In this document: one piece after another, positions 12,419 to 25,028 of the stretch
Layout: each line of letters begins with the position of its first letter
How positions within the stretch are numbered: position 1 is the first letter of the stretch
Origin: Aulostomus chinensis
Taxonomy: Eukaryota > Chordata > Actinopteri > Syngnathiformes > Aulostomidae
Reading direction: 5' to 3'
Assembly (NCBI GenBank): GCA_037954235.1
Contig: JBBMOA010000021.1
Span: 24,313,358 to 24,377,357, forward strand
Length of the DNA: 64,000 bases
Notes under the pieces: model-generated
Seen by the model: only the letters and a program-made list of their open reading frames with translations
Told to the model about the DNA's origin: nothing
Databases searched by the model: none
Program-made: the position numbers and the translations under genes

Positions 12419-13728
12419 CGTTAGTCTCTTTTGTTAGCCTCCTCTTTCATTAGCCTCCTCTGGTTAACTTCCTCTCTATATTTATCCTCTCAAAGCCTCC
12501 TGTTCTTAGCCCTCCTCTCTTGTTAGCCTCCTCTTGTTAGCTTCCTCTATCAATACCCACCTCTTGTTAGCCTGCTCTCTAGTTAGCCTCTCACCAGCCT
12601 CCTCGTTAGCCACCCCTTATTAGCCTTCTCGCTAGTTAGCCACTCACCAGCCTACTCGTTAGCCACCTCTTATTAGCCTCCTCTCTAATTAGCCTCTCAA
12701 TAGCCTCGTCTTGTTAGCCTCCTCTCTAGTTAGCCTCTCAATAGCCTCTCAATAGCCTCGTCTTGTTAGCCTCCTCTCTAGTTAGCCTCTCACCAGCCAA
12801 CTCGTTAGCCACCTCTTATTAGCCTCCTCTCTAATTAGCCTCTCAATAGCCTCGTCTTGTTAGCCTCCTCTCTAGTTAGCCTCTCACCAGCCTCCTCGTT
12901 AGCCACCTCTTATTAGCCTCCTTTCTAGTTAGCCTCTCACCAGCCTCCTCGTTAGCCACCTCTTATTAGCCTCCTCTCTAGTTAGCCTCTCACCAGCCTC
13001 CTCGTTAGCCACCTCTTATTAGCCTCCTCTCTAGTTAGCCTCTCACCAACCTCCTCGTTAGCCACCTCTTATTAGCCTCCTCTCTAGTTAGCCTCTCACC
13101 AGCCTCCTCGTTAGCCACCTCTTATTAGCCTCTCACCAGCCTACTCGTTAGCCACCTCTTATTAGCCTCCTCTCTAGTTAGCCTCTCACCAGCCTCCTCG
13201 TTAGCCACCTCTTATTAGCCTCTCACCAGCCTACTCGTTAGCCACCTCTTATTAGCCTCCTCTCTAGTTAGCCTCTCACCAGCCTCCTCGTTAGCCACCT
13301 CTTATTAGCCTCCTCTCTAGTTAGCCTCTCACAAGCCTCCTCGTTAGCCACCTCTTATTAGCCTCCTTTCTAGTTAGCCTCTCACCAGCCTCCTCGTTAG
13401 CCACCTCTTATTAGCCTCCTTTCTAGTTAGCCTCTCACCAGCCTCCTCGTTAGCCACCACTTATTAGCCTCCTCTCTAGTTAGCCTCTCACCAGCCTCCT
13501 CGTTAGCCACCTCTTATTAGCCTCCTCTCTAGTTAGCCTCTCACCAGCCTCCTCGTTTGCCACCTCTTATTAGCCTCTCACCAGCCTACTCGTTAGCCAC
13601 CTCTTATTAGCCTCCTCTCTAGTTAGCCTCTCACCAGCCTACACGTTAGCCACCTCTCATTAGCCTCCTCTCTAGTTAGCCTCTCAATAGCCTCGTCTTG
13701 TTAGCCACCTCTTATTAGCCTCCTCTCC
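12419..13728. repeat. 53-bp minisatellite rich in TTAGCC
   Basis: About 1.3 kb. The left third is irregular C/T-rich sequence with scattered TTAGCC. From about 12590 it becomes a regular array with a full unit of 53 bp (CCTCCTCTCTAGTTAGCCTC... ending CACCTCTTATTAG), about 20 full or shortened copies. Shortened units arise by loss of the CCTCCTCTCTAGTTAG block, and two stretches carry a CAATAGCCTCGTCTTG variant. TTAGCC recurs three to four times per unit. Confidence 0.95.
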
Positions 13729-15134
13729 TGTCTTGTGTACTTGTACTTTTATCATGATATCTGTGTTAATCCTGACATTGTCACTTCTCTTGTGTTGGGT
13801 TTTGCCCGATCTGGGATTCATCCTCCTACCATTGCTACATATTTTTATCCTTCATCCTCCATTAATCCTCACACCTGCCTGCTGCCTGCTTGGAGCTCAC
13901 CGTGAAGCTGTGGTTGATGTTAACTACACTGGTATACGTTAGCAGCGCTAGTACGCGTAAAATGGTTCCCACTGAGACCACGGAGGCCCTGGATGATCCT
14001 GCACCTTCTGAGGGTAAATAACGTGAGGCACGTTTAGTTTGTTGTCAGGAGGGATTTACCACGGGTCATTGTTCAGTAATTTAAACACACATCACGTACA
14101 ACGTTGTACCATTCAAGCTTGAGCTTTGTTCCTCCAGTACTTAATACTGGCTCTCAGGGGCAGATGTACTGACACGGCAGTGACGGCTTTGGCAGCAATT
14201 TCATATACAGACATGAAACGGGTGCGCAAGCGTGTGAAACCTAATGTGTCTGCAGCCGCAGCTCATGATGTCAGACACAGATTCAATGGGAACAAAACAC
14301 ACACAAAACCTGAGGACTGAAGCTCAGTCGCCCCAGAACCATCTGGAACAACATGAGAAGCTACGTCAGCCTAGAAACCACAAGACACACAGCTCCTCTG
14401 AGAGGATCTTTACATAGAACCGGTTTATTACAGAGTTCGACAGTTTGACTCGTGGTGAAAACACTAGAAGAACAACACCGTTCCTGTTCCTGGTCACGTC
14501 TCGGACACGCGGCTGTGACACTGAGAACAGTAACGTTCTTACAGCACTGATACAGTCACACCAGTGCACCAAGTCATGAGAGCCAACGTGCTGTTCTTCA
14601 GATTCAGTTAATTACCACCTTTCATTGTGTTTGACCCCACAGTTTCGGTTCCTGCTTTTCGTTTGTTCATTGTAGAGCAGCAGTAGAACACAGCACCCAG
14701 AGAACGCGTGGATGTCTCCATCTCTCCGCTCATTCCCAGAGACAACAGCCAGAGAACATAAAGGTTCCATTCTTGTCTCATCAGCGCTGTGCCTTTGTGT
14801 TCTGACACTGATACACTCGTTATGTCTCTTCATCTACAGGATGTTGCTCTCAGTCGCCTGGCAACATGTCCACGTCTACACAACCCAGAGGAGGAGAGTG
14901 GTTCTCCCTGACAACGAGGAGACTCACTGCTACATAAACACGGAGCTCTCAGAGGCAAGGAGCTGGTGCGAACCTGCACTGGGACACATGAGGGCAGTCC
15001 AAACTGGGACCAGTCTAAAGCTGGCTGGTTGGAGTAGTGAGCGAAATCGCAAGATACACAACCAATGTTTGTACTAGAGTACTGAGAACATAGAGCAACC
15101 CTGCAGCAGGAGATCCTCCAGGCGGATGTAGCGG

Positions 15135-16083
15135 TGTTGGGCCAGCACAACCAGGAGAAGAGATTAACTCAGAGATGTGACAATTAATGCACCTGAAGAA
15201 GGAACTTTCGCCCTTTGAGGCCTGACACTTCTTTCTGAAGCCTGCATTGGGAGTGACCACACGATCTCAAACAAAGAGTCGTAAAAAGGGGGATCATCTC
15301 TGGCCATTGAGCCCCCAAAACTCGCGCCCCGCTTGACCGGACGTTCGCCATTGGCTGAGAGCCAGTCTGGTCCTACGGGAAGTGACGGGAAGGCTTGTTC
15401 TCTTCACACCTTGGGCTGGCAGTGCGGCGACGGCGAGAACTCCGCAGGCGGACACCTCTCCCCCCGTCCATATATCCAGACGAGACACCGTTGAGCCACG
15501 CTACCCACGTGAACTGGATCCCTGGTTAACGAAAGCTCGGCCAAGCTTGTTCACCCCTCCACCAGTCGACTTCAGCAGATCCGTGCAGGCTGCCCGCCGC
15601 TGTTTCTGCTGCCCTCCGACCCAAGCCGGACCCGCGGAGCTTGAATACCTTACCGACCAAGTAAGGATTCCCCTAACGAGGCATTTTCTGGGCAGAGAAA
15701 TAGCTTAGTTGTGTTTATAGTGTCTACGAATGCACTGTTTGTGACAGATCCTGTGAACCACAGACGCTATTATACGGTGTTACGCCGCAACTGCTAAAGT
15801 TGATTGTTTACGCTGTCGTATTTTCAAGAAGGTGCTACATGTTATTGATTCTAAAGAATCCTGCACAAGTGTGTTAACACATTTGGGTTTACTTCTGTCC
15901 CCCCCCCCCCCCTCTCTTTTGCTAAAGCCGTCCGGCTTACTAACTGACCGCTCCGCGTTTTATACCTCCATGGTGCTAACTAGCGGCTAGGTAGCCTCAG
16001 CTGTTAGCCTTAGCTGTTAGCCTCCACTGTCGACGCTAACTGGTTGCTAGGCAACCAGGTTCCACCCTCACCTCCTCCTTCTT

Positions 16084-16122
<39 letters not shown>

Positions 16123-16530
16123 ATCACTTTGTATCTTTTGGTTTGATAAACCGTTACACCAACGTGTTGCTGACTGATTGATGCATTGTGTTTAATAAAC
16201 ACTTTATTATAAGAGAGAAGTCGTAGTGTCTTTTGTGTACAAAAGTGTGGTCACATGTTTCAGTGGTGGCCAGCGCTCGGATCTCCCCCTTCGAAGACCA
16301 GAGTTGTTCCTGTTTAGTTGATATGACTGAATATTGACTGCTCAGTGGATAAACTCTGTTTGAGACTGACATTTTTCCAAACTTGGTCAACATTTTACTT
16401 TCCCTGAACTCATCAGGGTGGTGCCCCGAATAATTAATATTCAATATTGATTTGTAATTTTATTTAATAATCAATAATTATATTCATAATTATTGATTAT
16501 TATTATTTTTGACCAAATCGCTCCCCAACG
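15135..16530 (+). mobile_element. LTR (probably solo) of a retroelement, copy 1
   Basis: This looks like a long terminal repeat of about 1.4 kb. It starts TGTTGGGCC and ends near GCTCCCCAACG, close to an inverted terminal pair. Inside are a CCAAT-type motif ATTGGCTGAGAGCC (15350-15363), a possible splice donor GACCAAGTAAGGATT near 15660, a poly-C run (about 15898-15912), a (CA)n run, a polyadenylation signal AATAAA (16194-16199) and the motif AGGGTGGTGCCCCG (16415-16428), followed by AT-rich sequence. The same motifs in the same order occur on the minus strand at 57492-59029, which is the main reason for the call. The ends are less certain than in copy 2. No internal retroviral genes flank it. 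Confidence 0.55.
16088..16119. repeat. (CA)n microsatellite within the LTR
   Basis: About 16 CA dinucleotides, 75 bp before the polyadenylation signal. LTR copy 2 has a dinucleotide tract at a comparable place. Confidence 0.95.
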
Positions 16531-16994
16531 CACAAACAGCGGTGTTATGGTTGTGATGGTGGAGACGCAGGGACGTGATGAGCCTCCTCAGCGCCTCTTT
16601 ACGGAGCTTCAGAGCCAGAGCACATCATTGATCACCTGCCTCTCAAGGAGAACCCTCGAATAACAACACTAGTAAATGTTAGCAGTTAGCTGGGGAACCC
16701 ACAAGGCAAGGCAGTTTTCTTTGTGGCCTGTTTTCCCCACCAGTTTGTCTCCAGGCTTCATGGCATCATAACAACATCCTCTGCCCTCAGAGCCTCACAT
16801 CGACTGAGGAGAAACTCCATAGAAAACCTTGAACAGGGAAAAATGGGAGAAACCTCAGGGTGAGGAGGGGAGGAGGATCCCTCACCCAGGAGGGACAGAC
16901 GGACAGGAGATGTTGGTACAGACAAGAAAACAGTTTATAACACAGAATGGAGGAAACATGGAAATGTTAATAACAGCTGAAGAAGGAAGCTTCT

Positions 16995-18163
16995 GGAAGG
17001 GGAGGCAGGGAGAGCAAGCCAGCTTGATGGGGGACTGGATGGTAGACTGGTTCATGGAAGGGGAGGCAGGGAGAGCAAGCCAGCTTGATGGGGGACTGGA
17101 TGGTAGACTGGTTCATGGAAGGGGAGGCAGGGAGAGCAAGCCAGCTTGATGGGGGACTGGATGGTAGACTGGTTCATGGGAGGGGAGGCAGGGAGAGCAA
17201 GCCAGCTTGATGGGGGACTGGATGGTAGACTGGTTCATGGGAGGGGAGGCAGGGAGAGCAAGCCAGCTTGATGGGGGACTGGATGGTAGACTGGTTCATG
17301 GGAGGGGAGGCAGGGAGAGCAAGCCAGCTTGATGGGGGACTGGATGGTAGACTGGTTCATGGGAGGGGAGGCAGGGAGAGCAAGCCAGCTTGATGGGGGA
17401 CTGGATGGTAGACTGGTTCATGGAAGGGGAGGCAGGGAGAGCAAGCCAGCTTGATGGGGGACTGGATGGTAGACTGGTTCATGGGAGGGGAGGCAGGGAG
17501 AGCAAGCCAGCTTGATGGGGGACTGGATGGTAGACTGGTTCATGGGAGGGGAGGCAGGGAGAGCAAGCCAGCTTGATGGGGGACTGGATGGTAGACTGGT
17601 TCATGGGAGGGGAGGCAGGGAGAGCAAGCCAGCTTGATGGGGGACTGGATGGTAGACTGGTTCATGGAAGGGGAGGCAGGGAGAGCAAGCCAGCTTGATG
17701 GGGGACTGGACGGTAGACTGGTTCATGGAAGGGGAGGCAGGGAGAGCAAGCCAGCTTGATGGGGGACTGGACGGTAGACTGGTTCATGGGAGGGGAGGCA
17801 GGGAGAGCAAGCCAGCTTGATGGGGGACTGGACGGTAGACTGGTTCATGGGAGGGGAGGCAGGGAGAGCAAGCCAGCTTGATGGGGGACTGGATGGTAGA
17901 CTGGTTCATGGAAGGGGAGGCAGGGAGAGCAAGCCAGCTTGATGGGGGACTGGACGGTAGACTGGTTCATGGGAGGGGAGGCAGGGAGAGCAAGCCAGCT
18001 TGATGGGGGACTGGATGGTAGACTGGTTCATGGAAGGGGAGGCAGGGAGAGCAAGCCAGCTTGATGGGGGACTGGACGGTAGACTGGTTCATGGGAGGGG
18101 AGGCAGGGAGAGCAAGCCAGCTTGATGGGGGACTGGATGGTAGACTGGTTCATGGAAGGGGAG
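16995..18163. repeat. 61-bp minisatellite, 19 copies
   Basis: Nineteen full units plus a partial one, each 61 bp and nearly identical; key parts are GGGGAGGCAGGGAGAGCAAG, CCAGCTTGATGGGGGACTGG and TAGACTGGTTCATGG. Only two positions vary much: GGAAGG versus GGGAGG at the unit start, and GGATGG versus GGACGG near the end. The C variant occurs only in the right half (from about 17709). The unit is not a multiple of three, so frames rotate and no long frame forms. Confidence 0.98.
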
Positions 18164-18277
18164 CGCAGGCCGGTGTAATAGTAGGGGATAAAGGGGGGGG
18201 CAATGCAGGCGGCGGTTGGAGGCGAGAGATGGAGCTCTGGTGGATCTGTGGAAACACAGAGAGACTAAGAGACACCA

Positions 18278-18392
18278 AGGAGGAGAGGAGGGGAGAGGAG
18301 AGGAGAGGAGAAGAGGGGAGAGGAGAGGAGAGGAGAGGAGAGGAGAGGAGAGGAGAGGAGAGAGGGGGAGAGGAGAGGAGGGGAGGGAAGGG
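18278..18392. repeat. Purine tract (GGAGA)n / (AGGAG)n
   Basis: About 115 bp made only of G and A on the plus strand, mostly GGAGA pentamers. All-purine mirror-like tracts like this can form triplex DNA. Confidence 0.95.
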
Positions 18393-21300
18393 CTCCATGT
18401 AACCTGATGTGTCCCCCAGCAGTCTAAGCCTGTAGCAGCATAGCTATCAATGGTTCAGAGCTACCTGAACCAGTCCTGACTGAAGGCTCTGTCATAAAGG
18501 AAAGTCTTAAGCCTGGAATTAAAACTAGTCAGAGTGTCTGCCTCTCTGACCCATGGAGAGATGCTGGTTCCACAGTAGAGGAACCGGTACCTGAAGGCTC
18601 CACCTCCCAGTCTGTTTTATTGATACTGGGAGTCACTAAAAGACCTGCATTCTGGGAGCGGAGTGCTCTGGTGGGACAGGAGGGACTAATGAGTTCTTTC
18701 AGAAGAGCTCTAGCAACTACAGAACCAGGTTTTCCCCTCAGGAGCAGCAGGAGAGCAAACACAGCTCCTAGAGGAGGTTTGGCTCACTGTGCTGCGCTAC
18801 TGCCAATGCGATGCTAGCACGTTCAGAGTCTCAGTTTAAATTAAATGATTTAATTAGCTCTTACACCACGCTGGTGTGGGGCAATCTGATTGGCTGCTTG
18901 CTCCTTTTCACCCTGAAACAAATGCAGTTGCTAAGTGTAACCATAGCAACAGGGAGCTAGTCAACTCGGTTCACTCGTGATGTCAGTAAGTTAACAATGT
19001 CTACAAAGATCAACTGGTTAGGAGAGTACAACGACCTGGAAGTGAAACAGTGCCCTGGAATATTTTGGCTAGCTTAGATTAACATTTTTGAGTTTTGAAC
19101 TTTTCTTTCATATGTCAAGCGAAATTCTAACATGATTACAAGGGGGACATTTATTCATTTAAAATTTTATGAGCAATTATATTCAATCAAATGGGCCATT
19201 TTTATTTACAGATTTTTTTTTAAGTTGCGTTGCAGCAAATATTCAAAATCTGAAGAGCTGCACAGAATATATTTCTTCCCCTTACAGAAATGAAATAGAA
19301 AAACATCTGTAAGATGGAGGCAATTAGCCATTTTAGAAGGAAGAGCGAGCTCTACAGCTGCACTTCATCCACTCAACACACCCTGAACCGGGAGCGTCTA
19401 CGTTCACATCCACAGAGCTGTGTGACTGTGACTGGCTGACACTGTCACTTCAAACTGAATACACTACACACAAAAATCCTACACGATAGCACGTATTCAT
19501 ATACAAAAATCTTGTCTTTATATCGGACACATAACTGAAAACCAAAATCATTATGTTGAATGTGTACGTTTGTCCGCACGCCCACCCAAAAAAGGTGGCA
19601 CTTAAGTTGCTTCTGCTGCCCTCTAGTGGCCTGCTTCCTCCTCACTGGGGAGGCTAATGACTCGGGGAGCAGATGAGCACCTTCCTCTGGTGGACTGACA
19701 TCCTTGAATCTATTTACAGGCTGAGCACAACAAGACGCGTGTGGTTCTTCAGGGGTCGGAGCCGGCGGAAGCTGACGGCGCTGACAGCAGCAGCCTGTGC
19801 CAGGAGAGAGCTTGTTACTGACTGATGGGAGCCCTAAACCTCCGCCTGAAGGTCAGGTATTCACGGGGTTCCAGCTCGCTGCCAGGTTCTCTCAGCCTCC
19901 TCAGTGTCTCATCATGACGTTGCCATGGAGAGAAGCTTGGCCGCCCATCACCAAGCAACCAGCTGACAGCTGCTGGCGCCTGACACCTCGCTGCGTTACG
20001 TCTGTTTTGTTTGTCCGATCACACCAACAAAGAGACGTGTGTTGGAGGGAATGTCTGCAGTCAGCAAACGACCCAACGGACCAGATCTGATTGATAGCTG
20101 TCAAACTCATTCTCAGCCTATCACACACTGCTCTTCTTGGTGAGTTGCTCAGGAAACATGAGGTGTGCGGAGGTGAAGCGGATCCACCACGACATGGACT
20201 ACGCTGATCTGTGACCTGGTCCAGCTGCCTCCACTCCTGCCATCGCCAACATGGGACAGAAACAGAACTTTTCTGATGTTCCTAGTTTCTGTGTGTGACG
20301 CTCAGGCAGGTTCTTTCTGCAGGGTTTTAGATCCCACTGAAAAATGAACCACCTCCGTTTCACTGAAGGTCCCACACTGACCCCCATACACTCTAGTCTG
20401 ACCTCCACTATAGTGTCAAGGTTCCACCACGTGCTTGTATACATATTCTGGACTGGAATGAGAACCTAGATGTGGATCAGTGGAATGATTCTGAAATGTA
20501 GACCTGGTGGCAGAGCCTGAGTTCTCAGACCAGCTCTTCAGAAACTTAAAACACATTTTTGTGATTTAAATGGAAGAAATGGTGTGATTAACATTTGCCA
20601 GCCAGACTGGCATCACCACATTGTGTGGTTCCACCGAGAGCGGATCTCCTGATGTGAGCAGCAGCGCCACAGAGCTCTCCCTGATGGGCTCTAACAAAGT
20701 TTGACAGGGCCACAGTGACATGTGCTTCCTGTTTGGTCCCTTCAGTACTACTACTAAGGATCATGTGATTGGCTGGTGTTGAGGTGACAGACAAACCAGC
20801 AGGCCAATCATGTCAAAGGCTGTGTCATGGTGACTGACAGCCTCCGACCTGCATCCAGTAGGAGAGTACTACCCCTGCAGGGACATCTGCGGACCGGCCG
20901 TCAAGGTGATGATGTAGATGTGTGCTGTCGTGCTGCTGCTATAACAAGACTTATTATAATCTCTGGAGCTGCCATTCCTCACCTTCGAGGTCTTGTTTCA
21001 CTGTCTTCTTCTTCCCTCAGCTCACTCCCACCACGTCTACTTTCTGTTCTTCAGGTTTCTGTGATGCAGCAATGATGTCATTTGTTGACGAGGAAGGTTG
21101 TTTTCATGTCGAGTGAAGATGAAGAATTGCTGCTCACTCGCAGCTCCTTTCGCTTCCTTCATCTTACTCAGACTGATTTGTTTCGTTTCACTCGGTCAGG
21201 ACACATCACTTATCTTCATCACCCGCGAGATGCAACAGAGTGCAGCCGAGAGGGAAAACATTGACATTGAACCTGTGTTTGGACTCCAGAAATGATTCCA

Positions 21301-21514
21301 GCTCAATGTCTCAATATGTCTCCATTTAGAAGTTCACCGAGCTGGTGGAGGTTACAGGTTCTAGCAGGGGCGGGAGACGGAGTCTGGGAACATGCCGCTG
21401 TGACAAGAGAACAGACTGAGACGAGTCTCCCTCTGGGTCTCTGATGGTGGAATCGTCTTGACTACCTTGGTCTGTCATCCACCTCCTCTGGACAACGTCA
21501 CACCCACAACAAAG

Positions 21515-21900
21515 TAATCCATCGTCCATCGTCATCTTCCGCTTATTCCTTACTAGTAAGGGTCGCGGGGGGCTGGAGCCTATCCCAGCATCTACGGGCG
21601 AGAGGCGGGGTTCACCCTGGACAGGTCGCCAGTCCATCGCAGGGCCAACATACAGAGACGAACAACCATTCAAACTCACGTTCATACCTACGGTCAATTT
21701 AGAGAATCAATCAGCCTCGTCCCCAAATTGATGTCTTTGGACGGTGGGAGGAAGCTGGAGTACCAGAGAGAACCCACGCAGGAACAGGGAGAACATGGAG
21801 ACTCACCCAGAAAGACCCCGCGCCCGAGCCGGGACTCAAACCCGGAACCTTCTTGCTGGGGGGCCACAGTGAGGACCACTGCTCCACCGTGCAGCCCCAA
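21515..21900 (-). mobile_element. tRNA-derived SINE (minus strand)
   Basis: Read on the minus strand, the head GGCTGCACGGTGGAGCAGTG and a B-box-like GGTTTGAGTCC (complement of 21832-21842; consensus GGTTCGANNCC with a C-to-T change) mark a tRNA-type promoter. The body includes the complements of CATGGAGACTCACCCAG, GACGGTGGGAGGAAGCTGGA and CTGGACAGGTCGCCAGTCCA. The far end is a GATGGACGATGGA-type short repeat (near 21515-21535). This pattern is very common in teleosts. The family name is not certain. Open frames on either strand are artefacts. Confidence 0.75.
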
Positions 21901-22404
21901 CAAAGTAATCATTGATCAGAAATCTCAAAGAAACAAGGTAGCAACCCTCTGAGAGCCGCTACCACACCCCCTGTGAGGACTGAATCTGCTGAAATCCTGA
22001 ACGGCTTCTCCAGGTTGACTGGACTCCTATGATTCTGCGGCGCAGCTCAGAGTGACGCCCGCCTCTCTCTTTAAACCTTCCTTTCATTGCCTCTGAAGCA
22101 CAGCGGCGTGCAGCAGGATCCTGAACAGCCCTGCAGCAGACATCAGACTGCTGCCTTTATTACACTCAGAGCTGAGAACATTGATAGAGTCGGCTGGACT
22201 TGAGGGGTCAGAGGTGGGAGCCCTCGGCCTCCCCTCTGAGGGATGAGATTAGACTCCCAACATCAGCGGGACGATGAAGTATCAGATATTCCAGTTTGTC
22301 TTTGATCGTCCTGCTGTCTCATTCATGTTCACACAAAACCTCAAAAGGGAAGTCCCTCTGGATCGATAAATGATCTTTCTATCATATTTGTAAGAGTCGT
22401 GCCA

Positions 22405-22460
22405 CAGATGTTTGTGCCACAGATGTTTGTGCCACAGATGTTTGTGCCACAGATTTTTTG
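22405..22460. repeat. 15-bp tandem repeat
   Basis: Three copies of GCCACAGATGTTTGT followed by a diverged fourth (GCCACAGATTTTTTG). Confidence 0.9.
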
Positions 22461-23667
22461 GTACAGACCGAGTTGCTTCTGTCCCCGCTCATGTGACAGC
22501 AGTCAGATGATGACATCACAAGCTCATGAGGTCATGGTCATCAGAGCAGTGGCTCCATCATTTAGCCTCTGTGGAGATGATCTGCAGTGTGACTTGTTTG
22601 GTTAGTGAGGGAATAACAAGGCCTTACAGGGTGCCTTTCTGCAAGACACGGAGCATCGCCACAGAAGAAGAGCAGCAGAAACAGATGAGAACACAGTGAG
22701 AATCAATAATTCAGTTTCACCATGATCAGAGAGCCTCTGCAGCTCTGACTGGGCCAGCTGAAGACACAAACCTCACCCAATGTGTGTGAAAGTGTTGCAC
22801 ATTTACAAAACCCTCACTCAAGACATCACATCGTCCAGTCAGGAAGATGGAGTCAGTTTGTATTATGGCAGCGCATAAGAAGCTTGACCACGTGGCCACA
22901 CAAGCATCAACGAGGTCACACCTCAGAACAAGCATGCCATCTGACACTGACTTTCTGAGCCCCTGCAGGCCAGTTACCACCTCCAGGTACACAGGACCAG
23001 GACCTGGACCAGATTGGAAGAGGCCAGGGCCTAGACAGGACCGCAGGAGCACACTGGGCAAGAAGTCCCAAGGTCAGGATGGACCCTCCTATGGTGGTGT
23101 AGAAAAACCCAACTAGGATCCTGGGGAACTTCCAGGTCCAGACTGACTAAGTGGCGCTGGCTAACCAAGCCGACCTGGTGCTGATGGACCACCAACAAAA
23201 GAAGGTGGTGGAGATAGATGGAGCATCCAAAGGACAGCAGCACCAGAGGACGGAGCACCAGACACACACTCCTCCACTTGGTGATGATGGTAAATATCAG
23301 ACCTGCTGTCCAAGTCATGTGACGCTGCTGGTGAGTGATCACTGTTCGTGTGAGACTGAACAGCAGCCTGCACCATCATGGTATTGTGAACCTGACCAGA
23401 AAGCGGCCATCACAGGTTGTTGATCATCAGCTGTGGTGTGATGACACGAGTGACCAAACTAGAGAGTCAAAGTCGTATGGTTTCTATGGCAACCCCCCCC
23501 CCCCGGCGCATCCCTCCTAGCTGCTTCTGGACATCAGTCTTTATCTACAGGTTCACGTTTGCTTCCTCACTTCATTTCTTTATGCAGACTTCCGACAGCT
23601 GGAGTTTAATTCAGGAGATCAGTCCTGGTGAATTATTAATCCACCACCAGTGACCGAAAGCCACTCA

Positions 23668-23669
<2 letters not shown>

Positions 23670-23749
<80 letters not shown>
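23670..23749. repeat. (CT)n(CA)n compound microsatellite
   Basis: About 15 CT dinucleotides joined directly to about 25 CA dinucleotides. Confidence 0.97.
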
Positions 23750-23752
<3 letters not shown>

Positions 23753-24097
23753 TTTCTCTCTGTTTTCAGCCTTCATTGGGAGTTTAAGTGGCTCAGCAAC
23801 TTGCAGGATCTCCCTGACCTTTGACCCTGACTCTCTGTGACACCATGCGTCCTTGGTTGCGAAAAACAAACTATCGGACATCTCACAGATGTACTACATA
23901 TTATCAGACCCAGTTTGGTAGCATCTGGACCTGGAGCCCTACTGGAGTTCTGGTTCATATCAGACCTTATTTTAGGTCCAAAAACATGCAGACTTGAATT
24001 CAACAGGTGTGTCATAGGAAGGTGTAACAGTCTCAAATGAGTCCAGCTGGAAGGTGAGACTGAAACACACACATCAGGTTCATTGGATGAAGAGGGC

Positions 24098-24124
24098 TCA
24101 CTCACTCACTCACTCACTCACTCT
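24098..24124. repeat. (CACT)n microsatellite
   Basis: About six tetranucleotide units. Confidence 0.9.
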
Positions 24125-24540
24125 CTAATTCCTCTCTCGCTCACTGACGACCATCATGCGGCTGCTCACTCAGTCTTCAGGGTTTTCCACGAGATGCAAG
24201 CCAAGAAAAACGGAGGGGTTGAGAGGAGGAGGGCGGCGCTCTGACGCTGGACCAAGTCAGAGGACTGGACCCCTGGATCGGGTCAGAGAACTGGTGTGAG
24301 TGCAGGCGCAGGGCAAAAGAGTGCATCATTTCTGGAAATTCACATGAGCCTCAGTTGGGGGAGGGGACCTATTACAGATGACCACATGACCTCCATCCAT
24401 GTCTCTGTAGCAAGCACCGTCACATCAGTGTCATGTGAGACAATCAACAGATACCAGAGATGAAAGGAGTTCTTCAACGCCACACGCTCGACATGACGCA
24501 GCAGATGCTGGTGTAGAGACATTCATGTTATAGTCTGACT

Positions 24541-25028
24541 GTGCGTGTGTTGCTGTGTGCCTGTTTCTGCGTGTGTTGCTGTGTGCCTGTTTCTGCGTGT
24601 GTTGCTGTGTGCCTGTTTCTGCGTGTGTTGCTGTGTGCCTGTTTCTGCGTGTGTTGCTGTGTGCCTGTTTCTGCGTGTGTTGCTGTGTGTCTGTTTCTGA
24701 GTGTGTTGCTGTGTGCCTGTTTCTGTGTGTGTCTGTTTTTGAGTGTGTTGCTGTGTGCCTGTTTCTGAGTGTGTCTGTTTCTGAGTGTGTTGCTGTGTGC
24801 CTGTTTCTGCGTGTGTTGCTGTGTGTCTGTTTCTGAGTGTGTTGCTGTGTGCCTGTTTCTGCGTGTGTCTGTTTTTGAGTGTGTTGCTGTGTGTCTGTTT
24901 TTGAGTGTGTTGCTGTGTGCCTGTTTCTGAGTGTGTCTGTTTCTGAGTGTGTTGCTGTGTGCCTGTTTCTGCGTGTGTTGCTGTGTGTCTGTTTCTGAGT
25001 GTGTTGCTGTGTGCCTGTTTCTGCGTGA
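24541..25028. repeat. 26-bp minisatellite
   Basis: About 19 units based on GCGTGTGTTGCTGTGTGCCT plus GTTTCT. Frequent variants are GAGTGTGTTG, TGTGTCTG and shortened units that lack the TTGCTGTGTGCC part. Open frames of cysteine/valine type (+) and QKQAHSNTLRNRHT type (-) come from the repeat and are not genes. Confidence 0.97.

Larger units (their letters stand above)
16795..18800 (+). mobile_element. Dispersed teleost repeat, class not recognised, expanded by minisatellites
   Basis: The flanks 16795-16990 (motifs GAGAAACTCCATAGAAAACC and GGGAGAAACCTCAGGGTGAG) and 18400-18800 (CCCAGCAGTCTAAGCCTGTA, GGTTCCACAGTAGAGGAACC, GGAGCGGAGTGCTCTGGTGG) read like one interspersed repeat that I remember as common in percomorph fish genomes. 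I cannot assign it to a family. Between the flanks sit a 61-bp minisatellite and a GGAGA-rich tract, given separately. No intact protein is encoded. Confidence 0.5.

Noticed and set aside
12419..13728. Interstitial telomere repeat
   Set aside because: The word is TTAGCC, not TTAGGG, and it is part of a 53-bp unit rather than a hexamer array.
16995..18163. G-quadruplex array on the G-rich strand
   Set aside because: Each unit has GGGG, GGG and GGGGG runs, but loops between them exceed the usual length, so I could not support it.
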